This document shows positions 1 to 8,923 of a stretch of DNA of 64,000 bases, one piece after another. The DNA comes from DASVBE01 sp963770375 (GTDB lineage: Bacteria > Actinomycetota > Actinomycetes > Streptosporangiales > Streptosporangiaceae): the NCBI GenBank assembly GCA_963770375.1, contig CAVYPM010000008.1:62001-126000 (forward strand), given 5' to 3'. The notes below the pieces were generated by a model. The model did not search any database, was not told the origin of the DNA, and was given only the letters and a program-made list of their open reading frames with translations. The stretch's first letter is position 1; each line of letters begins with the position of its first letter. The position numbers and the translations under genes are program-made.

Positions 1-2052
1 GAAACCCCGGCGCAGGGCATGCCGGACCTCATCGTGCAACAGCGAATCAATAGGCAAAGCTGATCCCTGGAGCAAGCGCGCCTCGAGGTCGGACGGCATC
101 CGCGGCTTGCGGGCGAGCACCGCTTCGAGCCACAGCGCCGGGGCGTCCCTGGCCACTGCCTCGCCGAAGCCGAAACCCTCGGCGTGCGCCGCCTGGACCG
201 CGTCGGCCAGCGACACCGCGACCGGCTGCGGCACCGGCCCGGCGCTACCTGGCTGCGGGTTCGTGAACTGGTTGGGCCCGGGGCCGAACGACGGCCCGAG
301 GCCGCCGCCCTGACTCAGGCCACTGCCCTGGCTCAGGCCGTTGCCGGGGGCCTGGCCCGGGCCGAAGCCGCCGGGCTGGTTCAGGCCGCCACCCTGCTGG
401 GCCGCGCCGCCGCCCGCACCGAGCGGGCCCGAGCCGCCGCCCATGGCGCCGGTCTGTCCCGGGGGCTGGCCTCCCGGCTGGCCCTGGCCCATGGGCGGCG
501 GCGCCATTCCCTGGGAAGGCATTCCGCCCTGGCCCAGAGCGGAACTCTGACCTATTGTCGCTGATTGCCCCATTTGCCCGGGCTGGCCGACTGGGCCGCC
601 TTGCCCCATTCCGCCGGTCTGGCCCAGCCCGGATTGGCCCAGCCCGCTGGATTGGCCCAGCCCGCCGGCTGGGCCGATCGGGCCGGAGTGGCTCATCTGG
701 CCGGCCGCACCCGCACCGCCCGCGCCGTGCTGGGCCGGCTGCGGCCCGGCCTGGCCGGCACCCTGGCCCTGCTGGCCGCCGCCCGGGGCCTGCGGGCCCG
801 GCTGGCCACCGAACGACGGCATCGAGAGCGGGTCCGCGGAGCTGCCGTCGCCGGCCCCCGGCTGCTGGTACTGCTGGGTTGCGGCACTGCTGCCGCCGGA
901 CTGGCCGCCGTGCCGAGCGCCGCCGGCCTGACCGGGCTGCGGGCCGGCGCCGGGCCCGTGGCCGTCGGCGGGCAGCCGGTCGTGGAACTGGTCGAGCGGG
1001 GGGAACGAGGCGCTGGCGGGCAGCGGGGACGCCTGGTCACCGCCGTGCCGGCCGGACTGCTGGCCGCCCGTGGCCCCGCTGCCGGGCAGCGGCCCGGACA
1101 GCGGGTCGTGCTGCGGCAGGTTCTGCTGCCGCGAGTTGCCGAGCGGCCCCGGGCCGCCCAGCGGGCCGTCCGCCTGCGGGCCTGACCGGTCGGCGGCGCG
1201 CTGGGGCAGGCCGTTGGCCTGGCCGGGCAGCCCGGACGGGGCGGCGTGGCTGCCCCCGCCCGCCGTAGCGCCCCCCTGGCCGGCCCCGGCGTGGTTGTCC
1301 TGGCCGGCGTGGCCGCCGGACCCGGACTGGTCGCCGGCCGGCCCGGGACGCTGGTAGCCGGGCAGCACCGGGGCGTTGTAGAGCGGCGGCGCGGGCAGTG
1401 CCGCGGCGGGCAGGGCGTGGCGGGTGACCGCGCCCAGGGCCGGCCCGTGGCCGTTCGAGGACGGGCCCGGGTAGCCGGGCGCGTAGTCGTCGTCGCGGCG
1501 GGGCTCGGCGCCGGGGATCAGGTCCACGAACGGGCGCAGGTGCGCGCCGCTGATCTCCAGCACTTCGTCGCATTCCTGGCGCAGCGGGCGGGAGATGGTC
1601 CAGCTGCCGTCCACCGTGATGCAGCCGATCAGCACCCGGAGGCCGAGTTCCTGCACCTCGGAGATGACCTCGGTGAGGTCCTCGTCCCCGCTGACCACGA
1701 TCGCCTCGGTGATCGCGCCGTTCTTCGCCAGCGCGATCAGGTCGCGGTGCATCTCGCTCTCCACGCCCTCGCGGCGGCCGGGCCGCAGCCGGCCGAGCCG
1801 GAGCTTGAGGTGGGCGAGGTCGGCGAGCGCGTCGTGCTCGGACGTGCGGCGGCCCTCGACCGTCGCCTCGTACCAGTAGCAGCGGAGCAGCGGGAGCCCG
1901 GTGCTGTCACTGCTCAGCCCCGACAGCAGCTTGAGCAGACCCGCGTAATCCCAGGAAACCGAGTCCCGGCGGCGTGTACCGTGAACGGCCATCGCGCCGT
2001 CGGCAAGCACGTAGCTCGCGTCCACGAAAAGCGCGCAGCGATCCACCAGCAC
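1..2052 (-). CDS. NYN-domain (LabA/DUF88-like) protein with long low-complexity tail, 3' end outside window
   Basis: Putative RNA-cleaving protein of the NYN/PIN-like fold. Residues 1-170 look like the NYN domain: a first strand ending in an acidic residue (LFVDASYVLADG, Asp11), a helix with ESEMHRDLIALA, and the second acidic motif VVSGDEDL followed by the strand RVLIGCI. From about residue 185 follow roughly 400 residues rich in Gly, Gln, Pro, Ser and Met with GLGQ-, GMGQ- and GPGG-like units, then a normal-looking C-terminal segment (KPRMPSDLEARLLQ). The frame stays open to base 1, so the last residues lie outside the window. The GTG start at 2052 follows a strong GGAGAGGGAGG site. The NYN domain suggests RNA turnover or processing; the substrate is unknown. 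The tail is probably disordered (inference). Confidence 0.82.
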   Translation of the reverse strand, partial: MLVDRCALFVDASYVLADGAMAVHGTRRRDSVSWDYAGLLKLLSGLSSDSTGLPLLRCYWYEATVEGRRTSEHDALADLAHLKLRLGRLRPGRREGVESEMHRDLIALAKNGAITEAIVVSGDEDLTEVISEVQELGLRVLIGCITVDGSWTISRPLRQECDEVLEISGAHLRPFVDLIPGAEPRRDDDYAPGYPGPSSNGHGPALGAVTRHALPAAALPAPPLYNAPVLPGYQRPGPAGDQSGSGGHAGQDNHAGAGQGGATAGGGSHAAPSGLPGQANGLPQRAADRSGPQADGPLGGPGPLGNSRQQNLPQHDPLSGPLPGSGATGGQQSGRHGGDQASPLPASASFPPLDQFHDRLPADGHGPGAGPQPGQAGGARHGGQSGGSSAATQQYQQPGAGDGSSADPLSMPSFGGQPGPQAPGGGQQGQGAGQAGPQPAQHGAGGAGAAGQMSHSGPIGPAGGLGQSSGLGQSGLGQTGGMGQGGPVGQPGQMGQSATIGQSSALGQGGMPSQGMAPPPMGQGQPGGQPPGQTGAMGGGSGPLGAGGGAAQQGGGLNQPGGFGPGQAPGNGLSQGSGLSQGGGLGPSFGPGPNQFTNPQPGSAGPVPQPVAVSLADAVQAAHAEGFGFGEAVARDAPALWLEAVLARKPRMPSDLEARLLQGSALPIDSLLHDEVRHALRRGF

Positions 2053-2220
2053 CGCCCTCCCTCTCCGGCCGAGACGTTACCAGCGGCACGGCGCCGGCGC
2101 GGCGGTAAGTGCCGATAACGAAACGTCGCCGCCCGGCCGGTGATCGGCGGCCCCGACGGGCCGGGATCAGCGCCTTTCCGGGCCGGCCCGGGCCGGTCCC
2201 GCGGCGGTCGCGCCAGGCTC

Positions 2221-2262
2221 CTGAAGCGCCGCCCCGTAGCCTCTGAAGCACCGCCCGGTAGG
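2221..2262. repeat. Two 20-bp direct repeats with 22-bp period upstream of pyrE
   Basis: Bases 2221-2240 and 2243-2262 match at 17 of 20 positions (core CTGAAGC-CCGCCC-GTAG). The 22-bp period is about two helical turns, and the block ends 10 bases before the pyrE start. It could be an operator or a chance local duplication; no regulator can be assigned. Confidence 0.45.
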
Positions 2263-2272
2263 CTCAGCAGCC

Positions 2273-2839
2273 GTGGCCGACCATGACGATCCCAGCGGGC
2301 TCGCCGCCGCCCGCCGCGGCCTGCTGGGCATCATCCAGCGGCAGGCGGTCGTGCGCGGCGATTTCACGCTGTCCTCGGGACAGCGCGCGACCTGGTACAT
2401 CGACCTGCGCCAGGTCCTGCTCGACGGCCGGGCCGCGCCGCTGGCCGGGCAGGTCATGCTCGACGTCACCCGTGATCTGGCCTACGACGCGGTCGGCGGG
2501 CTGACCCTCGGCGCGGACCCGGTGGCCGCCGCGATGATGCACGCCGCCGCGTCCCGCGGCCGGGCGCTGGACGCGTTCGTGGTGCGCAAGGCCGGGAAGG
2601 CGCACGGCCTGCAGCGCCGGATCGAGGGCCCGGACGTGGCGGGCCGCCGGGTGCTGGCCGTCGAGGACACCTCGACCACCGGGTCGTCGGTGCTCACCGC
2701 GGTCGACGCGCTGCGGGACGCCGGCGCCGAGGTGGTGGGCGTGGCCGTGGTCGTGGACCGCGGCGCCCGCGCCGCGGTGACCGGGGCCGGCCTGCCCTAC
2801 CTGGCCGCCTACGAACTCGCCGACGTCGCCCCGGAGTAG
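2273..2839 (+). CDS. pyrE: Orotate phosphoribosyltransferase
   Basis: Transfers phosphoribose from PRPP to orotate, giving OMP in cytosolic de novo UMP synthesis. The 188-residue protein has the normal family length. The 13-residue PRPP loop VLAVEDTSTTGSS is at about 127-139, and the substrate-binding stretch VVRKAGKAHG is near 103-112. The GTG start gives an N-terminus of the expected length, though no strong ribosome site is visible just before it. It stands alone between the divergent NYN gene and fba, an arrangement common in actinobacteria. A pair of 20-bp repeats lies directly upstream. Confidence 0.95.
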   Translation: MADHDDPSGLAAARRGLLGIIQRQAVVRGDFTLSSGQRATWYIDLRQVLLDGRAAPLAGQVMLDVTRDLAYDAVGGLTLGADPVAAAMMHAAASRGRALDAFVVRKAGKAHGLQRRIEGPDVAGRRVLAVEDTSTTGSSVLTAVDALRDAGAEVVGVAVVVDRGARAAVTGAGLPYLAAYELADVAPE

Positions 2840-2947
2840 CCGGGGCGGTTCCCGGGTAGCAGGCCGGAGTTAGCCCGCGGGTAACCCCGCCGGGCGGCGC
2901 TCCGGGGATACTAGGGGCGCCGGCACCACAACAGGGGAGCAGCTACC

Positions 2948-3970
2948 ATGCCGATCGCCACGCCCGAGGTCTACGCGCAGATGCTGGACCGGGCCAAGCA
3001 GCAGGGCTTCGCCTACCCGGCTGTCAACGTGACCTCCAGCCAGACCCTGAACGCCGCGCTGCGCGGGTTCGCCGAGGCCGGCAGCGACGGGATCGTCCAG
3101 ATCTCCACCGGCGGCGCCGAGTACCTGTCCGGCGCATCGGTGAAGGACATGGTCACCGGCGCGGTCGCGCTGGCCGAATTCGCCCATGTGGTCGCGGACC
3201 GCTACCCGGTCCAGGTGGCGCTGCACACCGACCACTGCCCCAAGGACAAGCTCGACGGCTACATGCGGCCGCTGATCGAGGTTTCCAGGGAGCGGGTCGC
3301 CCGCGGCGAGGAGCCGCTGTTCCAGTCGCACATGTGGGACGGCTCGGCGGTGCCGCTGGCGGAGAACCTCCAGATCGCCAGGGAACTGCTGGCCGGCTGC
3401 GCGGCCGCGCGGATCATCATGGAAATGGAGATCGGCGTGGTCGGCGGCGAGGAGGACGGCGTCGTCGGCGAGATCAACGAGAAGCTGTACACCACGCCCG
3501 AGGACGCGCTGGCCACCGCCGAGGCTCTCGGCCTGGGCGACCAGGGCCGGTACATCCTGGCCGCCACGTTCGGCAACGTGCACGGGGTCTACAAGCCGGG
3601 GCACGTCAAGCTGCGGCCGTCGGTGCTGAAGGCCATCCAGGACGCGGTGGGCCAGAAGTACGGCCGCGAGAAGCCGTTCGACCTGGTCTTCCACGGCGGG
3701 TCCGGGTCGGACCTGAGCGACATCCACGAGGCGATCTCGTACGGCGTGGTGAAGATGAACGTGGACACGGACATGCAGTACGCGTTCACCCGGCCGGTCG
3801 CCGCGCACATGTTCACCAACTACGACGGCGTGCTGAAGGTCGACGGCGATGTCGGCTCCAAGAAGTCCTATGACCCGCGGACCTGGGGCAAGGCCGCCGA
3901 GGAGTCGATGGCCAAGCGCGTCGTGCAGGCGTGCGAGAACCTGCTGTCGGCGGGCACGCAGCTGTCCTGA
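2948..3970 (+). CDS. fba: Class II fructose-bisphosphate aldolase
   Basis: Zinc-dependent cleavage of fructose 1,6-bisphosphate to dihydroxyacetone phosphate and glyceraldehyde 3-phosphate, and the reverse step in gluconeogenesis. The 340 residues fit the class IIA length. Visible family features are the metal and substrate motifs HTDHCPKDKLDGYM (about 98-111), EMEIGVVGGEEDG, HGVYKPG and FHGGSGS. The ATG follows AGGGGAGCAGCTACC, a good ribosome site. It is the first of a core-metabolism run that continues through DUF3151 to purA, although the phosphoesterase and reductase genes intervene here. Confidence 0.97.
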   Translation: MPIATPEVYAQMLDRAKQQGFAYPAVNVTSSQTLNAALRGFAEAGSDGIVQISTGGAEYLSGASVKDMVTGAVALAEFAHVVADRYPVQVALHTDHCPKDKLDGYMRPLIEVSRERVARGEEPLFQSHMWDGSAVPLAENLQIARELLAGCAAARIIMEMEIGVVGGEEDGVVGEINEKLYTTPEDALATAEALGLGDQGRYILAATFGNVHGVYKPGHVKLRPSVLKAIQDAVGQKYGREKPFDLVFHGGSGSDLSDIHEAISYGVVKMNVDTDMQYAFTRPVAAHMFTNYDGVLKVDGDVGSKKSYDPRTWGKAAEESMAKRVVQACENLLSAGTQLS

Positions 3971-3983
3971 CCGCCTGCCAGGC

Positions 3984-4010
3984 CCGGCTGCGCTGAACCG
4001 GCTGCGCTGA
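3984..4010. repeat. Short tandem repeat after fba
   Basis: The 13-mer CCGGCTGCGCTGA occurs at 3984-3996 and again at 3998-4010 (14-bp period), in the short gap between fba and the phosphoesterase gene. Function unknown. Confidence 0.45.
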
Positions 4011-4058
4011 CAGCGAAGCCTGCTGACCGGCGGCCCCGCCGGGTGCCAGGCTGGCCGC

Positions 4059-4821
4059 ATGGCTGAAATCGACCGGCTGGCGGTCCTGTCCGACATCCAC
4101 GGGGTGCTCCCGGCGCTGGAGGCCGTGCTGGCCGAGCCGGACGTGGCCGCCGCCGACCGGATTGCGCTGACCGGCGACCTGGCCGCGGGCCCGCAGCCGG
4201 TGGAGACCCTCGACCTGCTGGCGTCGCTGGGCGACCGGGCCATCTGGATCCGCGGCAACGCCGACCGCGAGCTGGCCGAGATGGCCAGCGGCCAGCTCGT
4301 GGACCCGCCGGACGCGATCAGCCCGTGGGCGGCCAAGCAGCTCCGCCCCGACCAGGTCGAGCTGCTGGCCGGGCTGCCGGAACGGGCCGTGGTCACGGTG
4401 GCCGGCCTGGGCCAGGTCATGCTCTGCCACGCCACTCCGCGGGATGACACCGAGGTGGTCCTGGTCGACTCCCGGATGGACCGCTGGACCGAGGTCATGG
4501 ACGGCCTCGGCGACGAGGTGACCACGGTCGTCTGCGGCCACACCCACATGCCGTTCGCCCGCCTCGCGCACGGCCGCATGATCGTCAACCCGGGCAGCAT
4601 CGGCATGCCCTACGGCCGCACCGGTGCGCACTGGGCCCTGCTCGGCCCCGGCGTGCAGCTGAGGCGCACCCGCTTCGACGCGGCCGCCGCCAGCGCCCGG
4701 CTGATCGCCGAGTCCGGCTACCCGGACGCCGCCGCCTGGGCCGACGACTACATCAACAGCCTCGGCCAGCGATGCCGAGGCCATCGAGGTCTTCGGCCCC
4801 CGCGACGGCCGCCCAGGCTGA
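4059..4821 (+). CDS. Metallophosphoesterase (YfcE/MJ0936-like), frameshifted near its end
   Basis: Predicted cytosolic calcineurin-like phosphodiesterase. The two-metal site is complete: LSDIHG (Asp12, His14), LTGDLAAGP, RGNAD, LCHATPRDD and CGHTHMPF, followed by VNPGSIG. About 235 residues align cleanly. Near 4765 the frame changes: the uninterrupted frame continues into unlikely Arg/Pro-rich sequence to 4943, while the neighbouring frame gives the plausible ending ASDAEAIEVFGPRDGRPG with a stop at 4819-4821. One extra base in CAGCCTCGGCC explains this. The ATG at 4059 gives a normal N-terminus. The physiological substrate cannot be told from sequence. Confidence 0.85.
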
Positions 4822-4899
4822 CCTGCGTCAGACCGGTCGCCATCAGGATTGATTACGGTGCCGGGGGCGCGAGTGCCGTCCCGGACTCCGGCCGCCGGT

Positions 4900-5766
4900 T
4901 CAGCCCGCCAGGGCTGACATCTCGGCGTACTGGGCGCCGGTGAGCTCGATCAGCGCGGCGCCCACGTTCTCCTCGAGGTGCTCGGCCGAGCCGGTGCCCG
5001 GGATCGGGATCATGACCGGCGAGCGCTGCAGCAGCCAGGCCAGGGCCAGCTGGACCGGGGCCGCGCCGGTCTGCTTGGCCAGCGTGGCCAGCGGGCCGTG
5101 CGCCTCGGCCAGGCGGCCGGACGCGATCGGGTCCCACGGGATGAAGGCCAGCCCCTCCCGCTCGCAGTAGTCGAGCACGTCCTCGGACTGCCGGCTGGTC
5201 AGGTTGTACAGGTTCTGCACGGACGCGATCGGGGCGGTCAGCCGGGCCTCGCCGATCTGCGGCACGCTGACCTCGGACAGCCCCAGGTAGCGGATCTTGC
5301 CTTCCCTGCGCATCGCGTCCAGCTCGCCGACCTGGTCGGCCAGCGGGATCTCGGGGTCGATCTGGTGCAGCTGGTACAGGTCGATGGTGTCCACGCCGAG
5401 CCGGCGCAGGCTCATCTCCACGCACTGCCGCAGGTACTCCGGCTTGCCCAGGGCGTGCCACTGCCCCGGCCCGGTGCGCAGATACCCGCCCTTGGTGGCG
5501 ACGGCGATCCCGTCGTAAGGGTGCAGCGCGGCGCGGATCAGGTCCTCGCTGACCGCGGGCCCGTAGGAATCGGCGGTGTCGATGAAGTCCACGCCCAGCT
5601 CGGCGGCCCGGCGCAGGACCGCGATGGCCTCGTCCCGGTCCGGCGGACCGCCCCAGGCCCCGGGGCCGGTGATCCGCAATGCACCGAAGCCGAGCCGGGT
5701 CACCGGCAGCCCGCCGCCGATCGAGAACACGCCGCTGGACGCCGCCGGCGGATAGGTCGCTGACAT
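4900..5766 (-). CDS. Aldo/keto reductase
   Basis: NADPH-dependent oxidoreductase of the aldo/keto reductase superfamily, 288 residues, TIM barrel. Visible are the N-terminal GFGALRITG strand, the catalytic-tetrad residues in DTADSYGP (Asp and Tyr) and ATKGGY (Lys), the strand IDLYQLHQID with the His, and the cofactor-binding C-terminus PVMIPIPGTGSAEHLEEN. The ATG at 5766 (MSATYPPAAS) is preferred over upstream in-frame starts, because those would extend into the divergent promoter region before the DUF3151 gene. Substrate unknown. It is convergent with the phosphoesterase and divergent from DUF3151. Confidence 0.93.
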   Translation of the reverse strand: MSATYPPAASSGVFSIGGGLPVTRLGFGALRITGPGAWGGPPDRDEAIAVLRRAAELGVDFIDTADSYGPAVSEDLIRAALHPYDGIAVATKGGYLRTGPGQWHALGKPEYLRQCVEMSLRRLGVDTIDLYQLHQIDPEIPLADQVGELDAMRREGKIRYLGLSEVSVPQIGEARLTAPIASVQNLYNLTSRQSEDVLDYCEREGLAFIPWDPIASGRLAEAHGPLATLAKQTGAAPVQLALAWLLQRSPVMIPIPGTGSAEHLEENVGAALIELTGAQYAEMSALAG

Positions 5767-5904
5767 GATCTGGAATCTACCGAACGGTCCACCGCCGCTT
5801 CGCCGTGCCTGCCTGACCTGCAATTTCGCCTTCCGGCGGATTTTCGGGAGCCGACACCGCCACCCACGTCGGGGCCCGGGCCCGCCGGGCGGCAGGATGG
5901 GCTC

Positions 5905-6321
5905 ATGTCTTACGAGAATCTGCTGGGCGGGCCGCCCGCCACGTTCCTGCTGGACGACGCCGAGGCCAGCGCGGCCCTGGCGGACGCCAAGGACCCGGCC
6001 GACGTCGCCGCCCGGTTTCCGTCCTACTGCGCGGCCTGGGCCGCGCTGGCCGCTCAGGCGCTGGACCGCGGCGATCCGGTGGCCGCCTACGCCTACGCCC
6101 GGACCGGCTACCACCGTGGCCTGGACCAGCTGCGCCGGTCCGGCTGGAAGGGGCACGGCCCGGTGCCCTGGGATCACGAGCCCAACCAGGGCTTCCTCCG
6201 CGCGCTGTACCTGCTCGGCCAGGCCGCCGCGGCGATCGGCGAGCAGGACGAGGCGGCCCGCTGCGCGGAGTTCCTCCGCGACAGCAGCCCCGAGGCCGCC
6301 GGGGCGCTAGGGTCTGGCTGA
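5905..6321 (+). CDS. DUF3151 family protein
   Basis: Actinobacterial protein of unknown function, 138 residues, probably cytosolic: no signal peptide or membrane helix. Mostly helical, with family-like segments FPSYCAAWAALA, AYAYARTGYHRGLDQLRRSGW and PNQGFLRALYLLG; the helical pairs resemble TPR-type packing (inference). It lies one base upstream of purA, and fba-DUF3151-purA is a recurring order in actinomycetes, so cotranscription with purA is likely. That context suggests a housekeeping role, but none is known. Confidence 0.88.
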   Translation: MSYENLLGGPPATFLLDDAEASAALADAKDPADVAARFPSYCAAWAALAAQALDRGDPVAAYAYARTGYHRGLDQLRRSGWKGHGPVPWDHEPNQGFLRALYLLGQAAAAIGEQDEAARCAEFLRDSSPEAAGALGSG

Positions 6322-6322
6322 C

Positions 6323-7606
6323 ATGCCAGCCATCGTGATCGTGGGCGCCCAGTGGGGTGACGAGGGCAAGGGCAAGGCCACCGACCTGCTCGGCAGCAGC
6401 GTCGACTACGTGGTCCGCTACCAGGGCGGCAACAACGCCGGGCACACCGTCGTCGTCGGCGACGAGAGCTACGCGCTGCACCTGCTGCCCAGCGGGATCC
6501 TGTCCCCGGAGGTGACCCCGGTCATCGGCAACGGCGTGGTCATCGACCCCGGCGTCCTGATCGAGGAGATCGACGGGCTCCAGGCCCGCGGGGTGTCCTG
6601 CGACCGGCTGCTGATCTCCGCGAACGCGCACCTGATCATGCCGCACCACCGGGCCATCGACCGGGTGTCGGAGCGCTTCCTCGGCAACGCGAAGATCGGC
6701 ACCACCGGCCGCGGCATCGGCCCCGCCTACGGCGACAAGGCCGCCCGGATGGGCATCCGCACCCAGGACCTGTTCGACCCCGGCATCCTGCGGCAGAAGC
6801 TGGACCTGGTGCTGCGGGAGAAGAACCAGGTGCTGACCAAGGTCTACAACCGCCGCGGCATCGACGCGGACACGGTCAGCGCCGAGTACCTGGCCTACGG
6901 CGAGCGGCTGGCGCCCTACCTGGCCGACACCAGCCGGGTCCTCAACCAGGCGCTGGACGAGGGCAAGGTCGTGCTTCTCGAGGGCGCCCAGGCGACCCTG
7001 CTCGACGTGGACCACGGCACCTACCCGTTCGTGACCTCGTCGTCGCCGACCGCGGGCGGCGCGTGCGCCGGGTCCGGCATCGGGCCGACCCGGATCACCA
7101 AGGTGATCGGCATCGTCAAGGCGTACACCACCCGGGTCGGCTCCGGCCCGTTCCCGACCGAGCTCACCGACGAGCGCGGCGACTGGCTGCGCAAGACCGG
7201 CGGCGAGTACGGCGTGACCACCGGCCGGGAGCGCCGGTGCGGCTGGTTCGACGCGGTCATCGCCCGGTACGCGACCCGGGTCAACGGCATCACCGACTAC
7301 TTCGTGACCAAGCTGGACGTGCTGTCCGGGCTGGAGAAGGTGCCGGTCTGCGTGGCCTACGACGTGGACGGCACCCGGCACGACGACATCCCGATGACGC
7401 AGACCGGGTTCCACCACGCCCGGCCGGTATACGAGTACCTGGACGGCTGGTGGGAGGACATCGGCACGGCCACCAGCTTCGCGGCGCTGCCCGCGGCGGC
7501 CCGGGCCTACGTGCAGACGATCGAGGAGATGATCGGCGCCCCGGTCGCGGCGGTCGGCGTCGGCCCGCGCCGCGACCAGACCCTCCAGCTCCGCCCGCTG
7601 GTCTGA
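6323..7606 (+). CDS. purA: Adenylosuccinate synthetase
   Basis: GTP-dependent joining of IMP and aspartate to adenylosuccinate, the first committed AMP step. The 427 residues match family length. Motifs: the GTP/IMP P-loop WGDEGKGK (catalytic Asp near 13), NNAGHTVV with the catalytic His, GTTGRGIGPAY, and VGSGPFPTEL toward the C-terminus. The ATG starts one base after the DUF3151 stop, implying coupling. It opens a purine run: purD, purB and purC follow on the same strand within 5 kb. Confidence 0.98.
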   Translation: MPAIVIVGAQWGDEGKGKATDLLGSSVDYVVRYQGGNNAGHTVVVGDESYALHLLPSGILSPEVTPVIGNGVVIDPGVLIEEIDGLQARGVSCDRLLISANAHLIMPHHRAIDRVSERFLGNAKIGTTGRGIGPAYGDKAARMGIRTQDLFDPGILRQKLDLVLREKNQVLTKVYNRRGIDADTVSAEYLAYGERLAPYLADTSRVLNQALDEGKVVLLEGAQATLLDVDHGTYPFVTSSSPTAGGACAGSGIGPTRITKVIGIVKAYTTRVGSGPFPTELTDERGDWLRKTGGEYGVTTGRERRCGWFDAVIARYATRVNGITDYFVTKLDVLSGLEKVPVCVAYDVDGTRHDDIPMTQTGFHHARPVYEYLDGWWEDIGTATSFAALPAAARAYVQTIEEMIGAPVAAVGVGPRRDQTLQLRPLV

Positions 7607-7669
7607 GCGGCGTTCGCCCACCGCGTACCGTCCCTGCTCGCGGCGCTGCGCGCCGGTAGGCTCTCAGCG

Positions 7670-8923
7670 ATGCGCGTCTTGGTGATCGGCTCGGGCGGCC
7701 GCGAGCACGCGCTGTGCCGCGCCCTGGCCGCCGACCCGGCGGTCACCGCCCTGCATGTGGCGCCGGGGAACCCGGGGATGGCGGCGCACGCCACCCGGCA
7801 CGCGGTGGACTCCGCCGACCCGGCCGCGATCGGCGCGCTCGCCCGCCGCCTGGCGCCCGGGCTGGTGGTCATCGGCCAGGAAACACCGCTGGTGGCCGGC
7901 GTGGCCGACGTGCTGGCCGAGGCCGGAATCGCCTGCTTCGGCCCGCGCCGGGACGCGGCCATGATCGAGGGCTCGAAATCCTTCGCCAAGGACGTGATGG
8001 CCGCCGCCGGGATCCCGACCGCGGCCGCGGTCACCGCCCGCACCCCGGGCGAGGCGGGAGACGCCCTGGACCGGTTCGGCCCGCCCTACGTGGTCAAGGC
8101 CGACGGGCTGGCCGCGGGCAAGGGCGTGCTGGTGACCACGGACCGCGCGGCCGCGCTGGCGCACGCCGCGGCGGCCGGCCCGGTGGTGATCGAGGAGTAC
8201 CTGGACGGCCCCGAGGTGTCGGTCTTCGCGCTGGCCGACGGGCAGCACGCGGTCCCGCTGCTCCCCGCACAGGACTTCAAGCGGGCGCACGACGGCGACG
8301 CCGGGCCGAACACCGGCGGGATGGGCGCCTACACGCCGCTGCCCTGGGCCCCGGACGACCTCGCTGACGAGGCCCTGACCACGGTCATCGAGCCGGCCCT
8401 GGGCGAACTGCGCCGCCGCGGCACCCCCTTCAGCGGGGTGCTCTACGCGGGCCTGGCCCTGACCGCGAAGGGCCCGCGGGTCGTCGAGTTCAACGCGCGG
8501 TTCGGCGACCCGGAGATCCAGGTCGTTCTGGACCGGCTGGAAACCCCGCTGTGCGGGCTGCTGGCCGCCGCGGCGCAGCCCGGCGGCCTGGCCGGCCCGG
8601 GCCCGCTGGCCTGGCGCCCGGGCTCGGCGGTCACCGTGGTCCTGGCCGCCGAGGGCTACCCGGGGACCTCGGCCCGCGGCGACGAGATCACCGGCCTCGG
8701 CGCGGCGGCGGCTGAGCCCGGCGCCTACGTGCTGCACGCGAACACCACCCTGACCGGCGGCGGCACCCTGGTCTCGGCCGGCGGCCGGGTGCTCAACGTG
8801 GTCGGCACCGGCCCGGACCTGGCCGCCGCCCGCGACACTGCGTACCGGGCGGCCGGCCGGATCGTAATGCGCGGCGGCTGGTACCGCCACGACATCGCCG
8901 CCGCGGCGGCGGCCCGGCCATGA
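7670..8923 (+). CDS. purD: Phosphoribosylamine--glycine ligase (GARS)
   Basis: ATP-grasp enzyme joining phosphoribosylamine and glycine to GAR, step two of IMP synthesis. 417 residues, monofunctional. The N-terminal Rossmann-like motif VIGSGGREHALC, the lid YVVKADGLAAGKGVLVT, the family signature HDGDAGPNTGGMGAY and the metal-binding RVVEFNARFGDPE are present. The TGA stop overlaps the ATG of the following ltrA-like gene (ATGA), so the two are translationally coupled. Confidence 0.98.
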   Translation: MRVLVIGSGGREHALCRALAADPAVTALHVAPGNPGMAAHATRHAVDSADPAAIGALARRLAPGLVVIGQETPLVAGVADVLAEAGIACFGPRRDAAMIEGSKSFAKDVMAAAGIPTAAAVTARTPGEAGDALDRFGPPYVVKADGLAAGKGVLVTTDRAAALAHAAAAGPVVIEEYLDGPEVSVFALADGQHAVPLLPAQDFKRAHDGDAGPNTGGMGAYTPLPWAPDDLADEALTTVIEPALGELRRRGTPFSGVLYAGLALTAKGPRVVEFNARFGDPEIQVVLDRLETPLCGLLAAAAQPGGLAGPGPLAWRPGSAVTVVLAAEGYPGTSARGDEITGLGAAAAEPGAYVLHANTTLTGGGTLVSAGGRVLNVVGTGPDLAAARDTAYRAAGRIVMRGGWYRHDIAAAAAARP

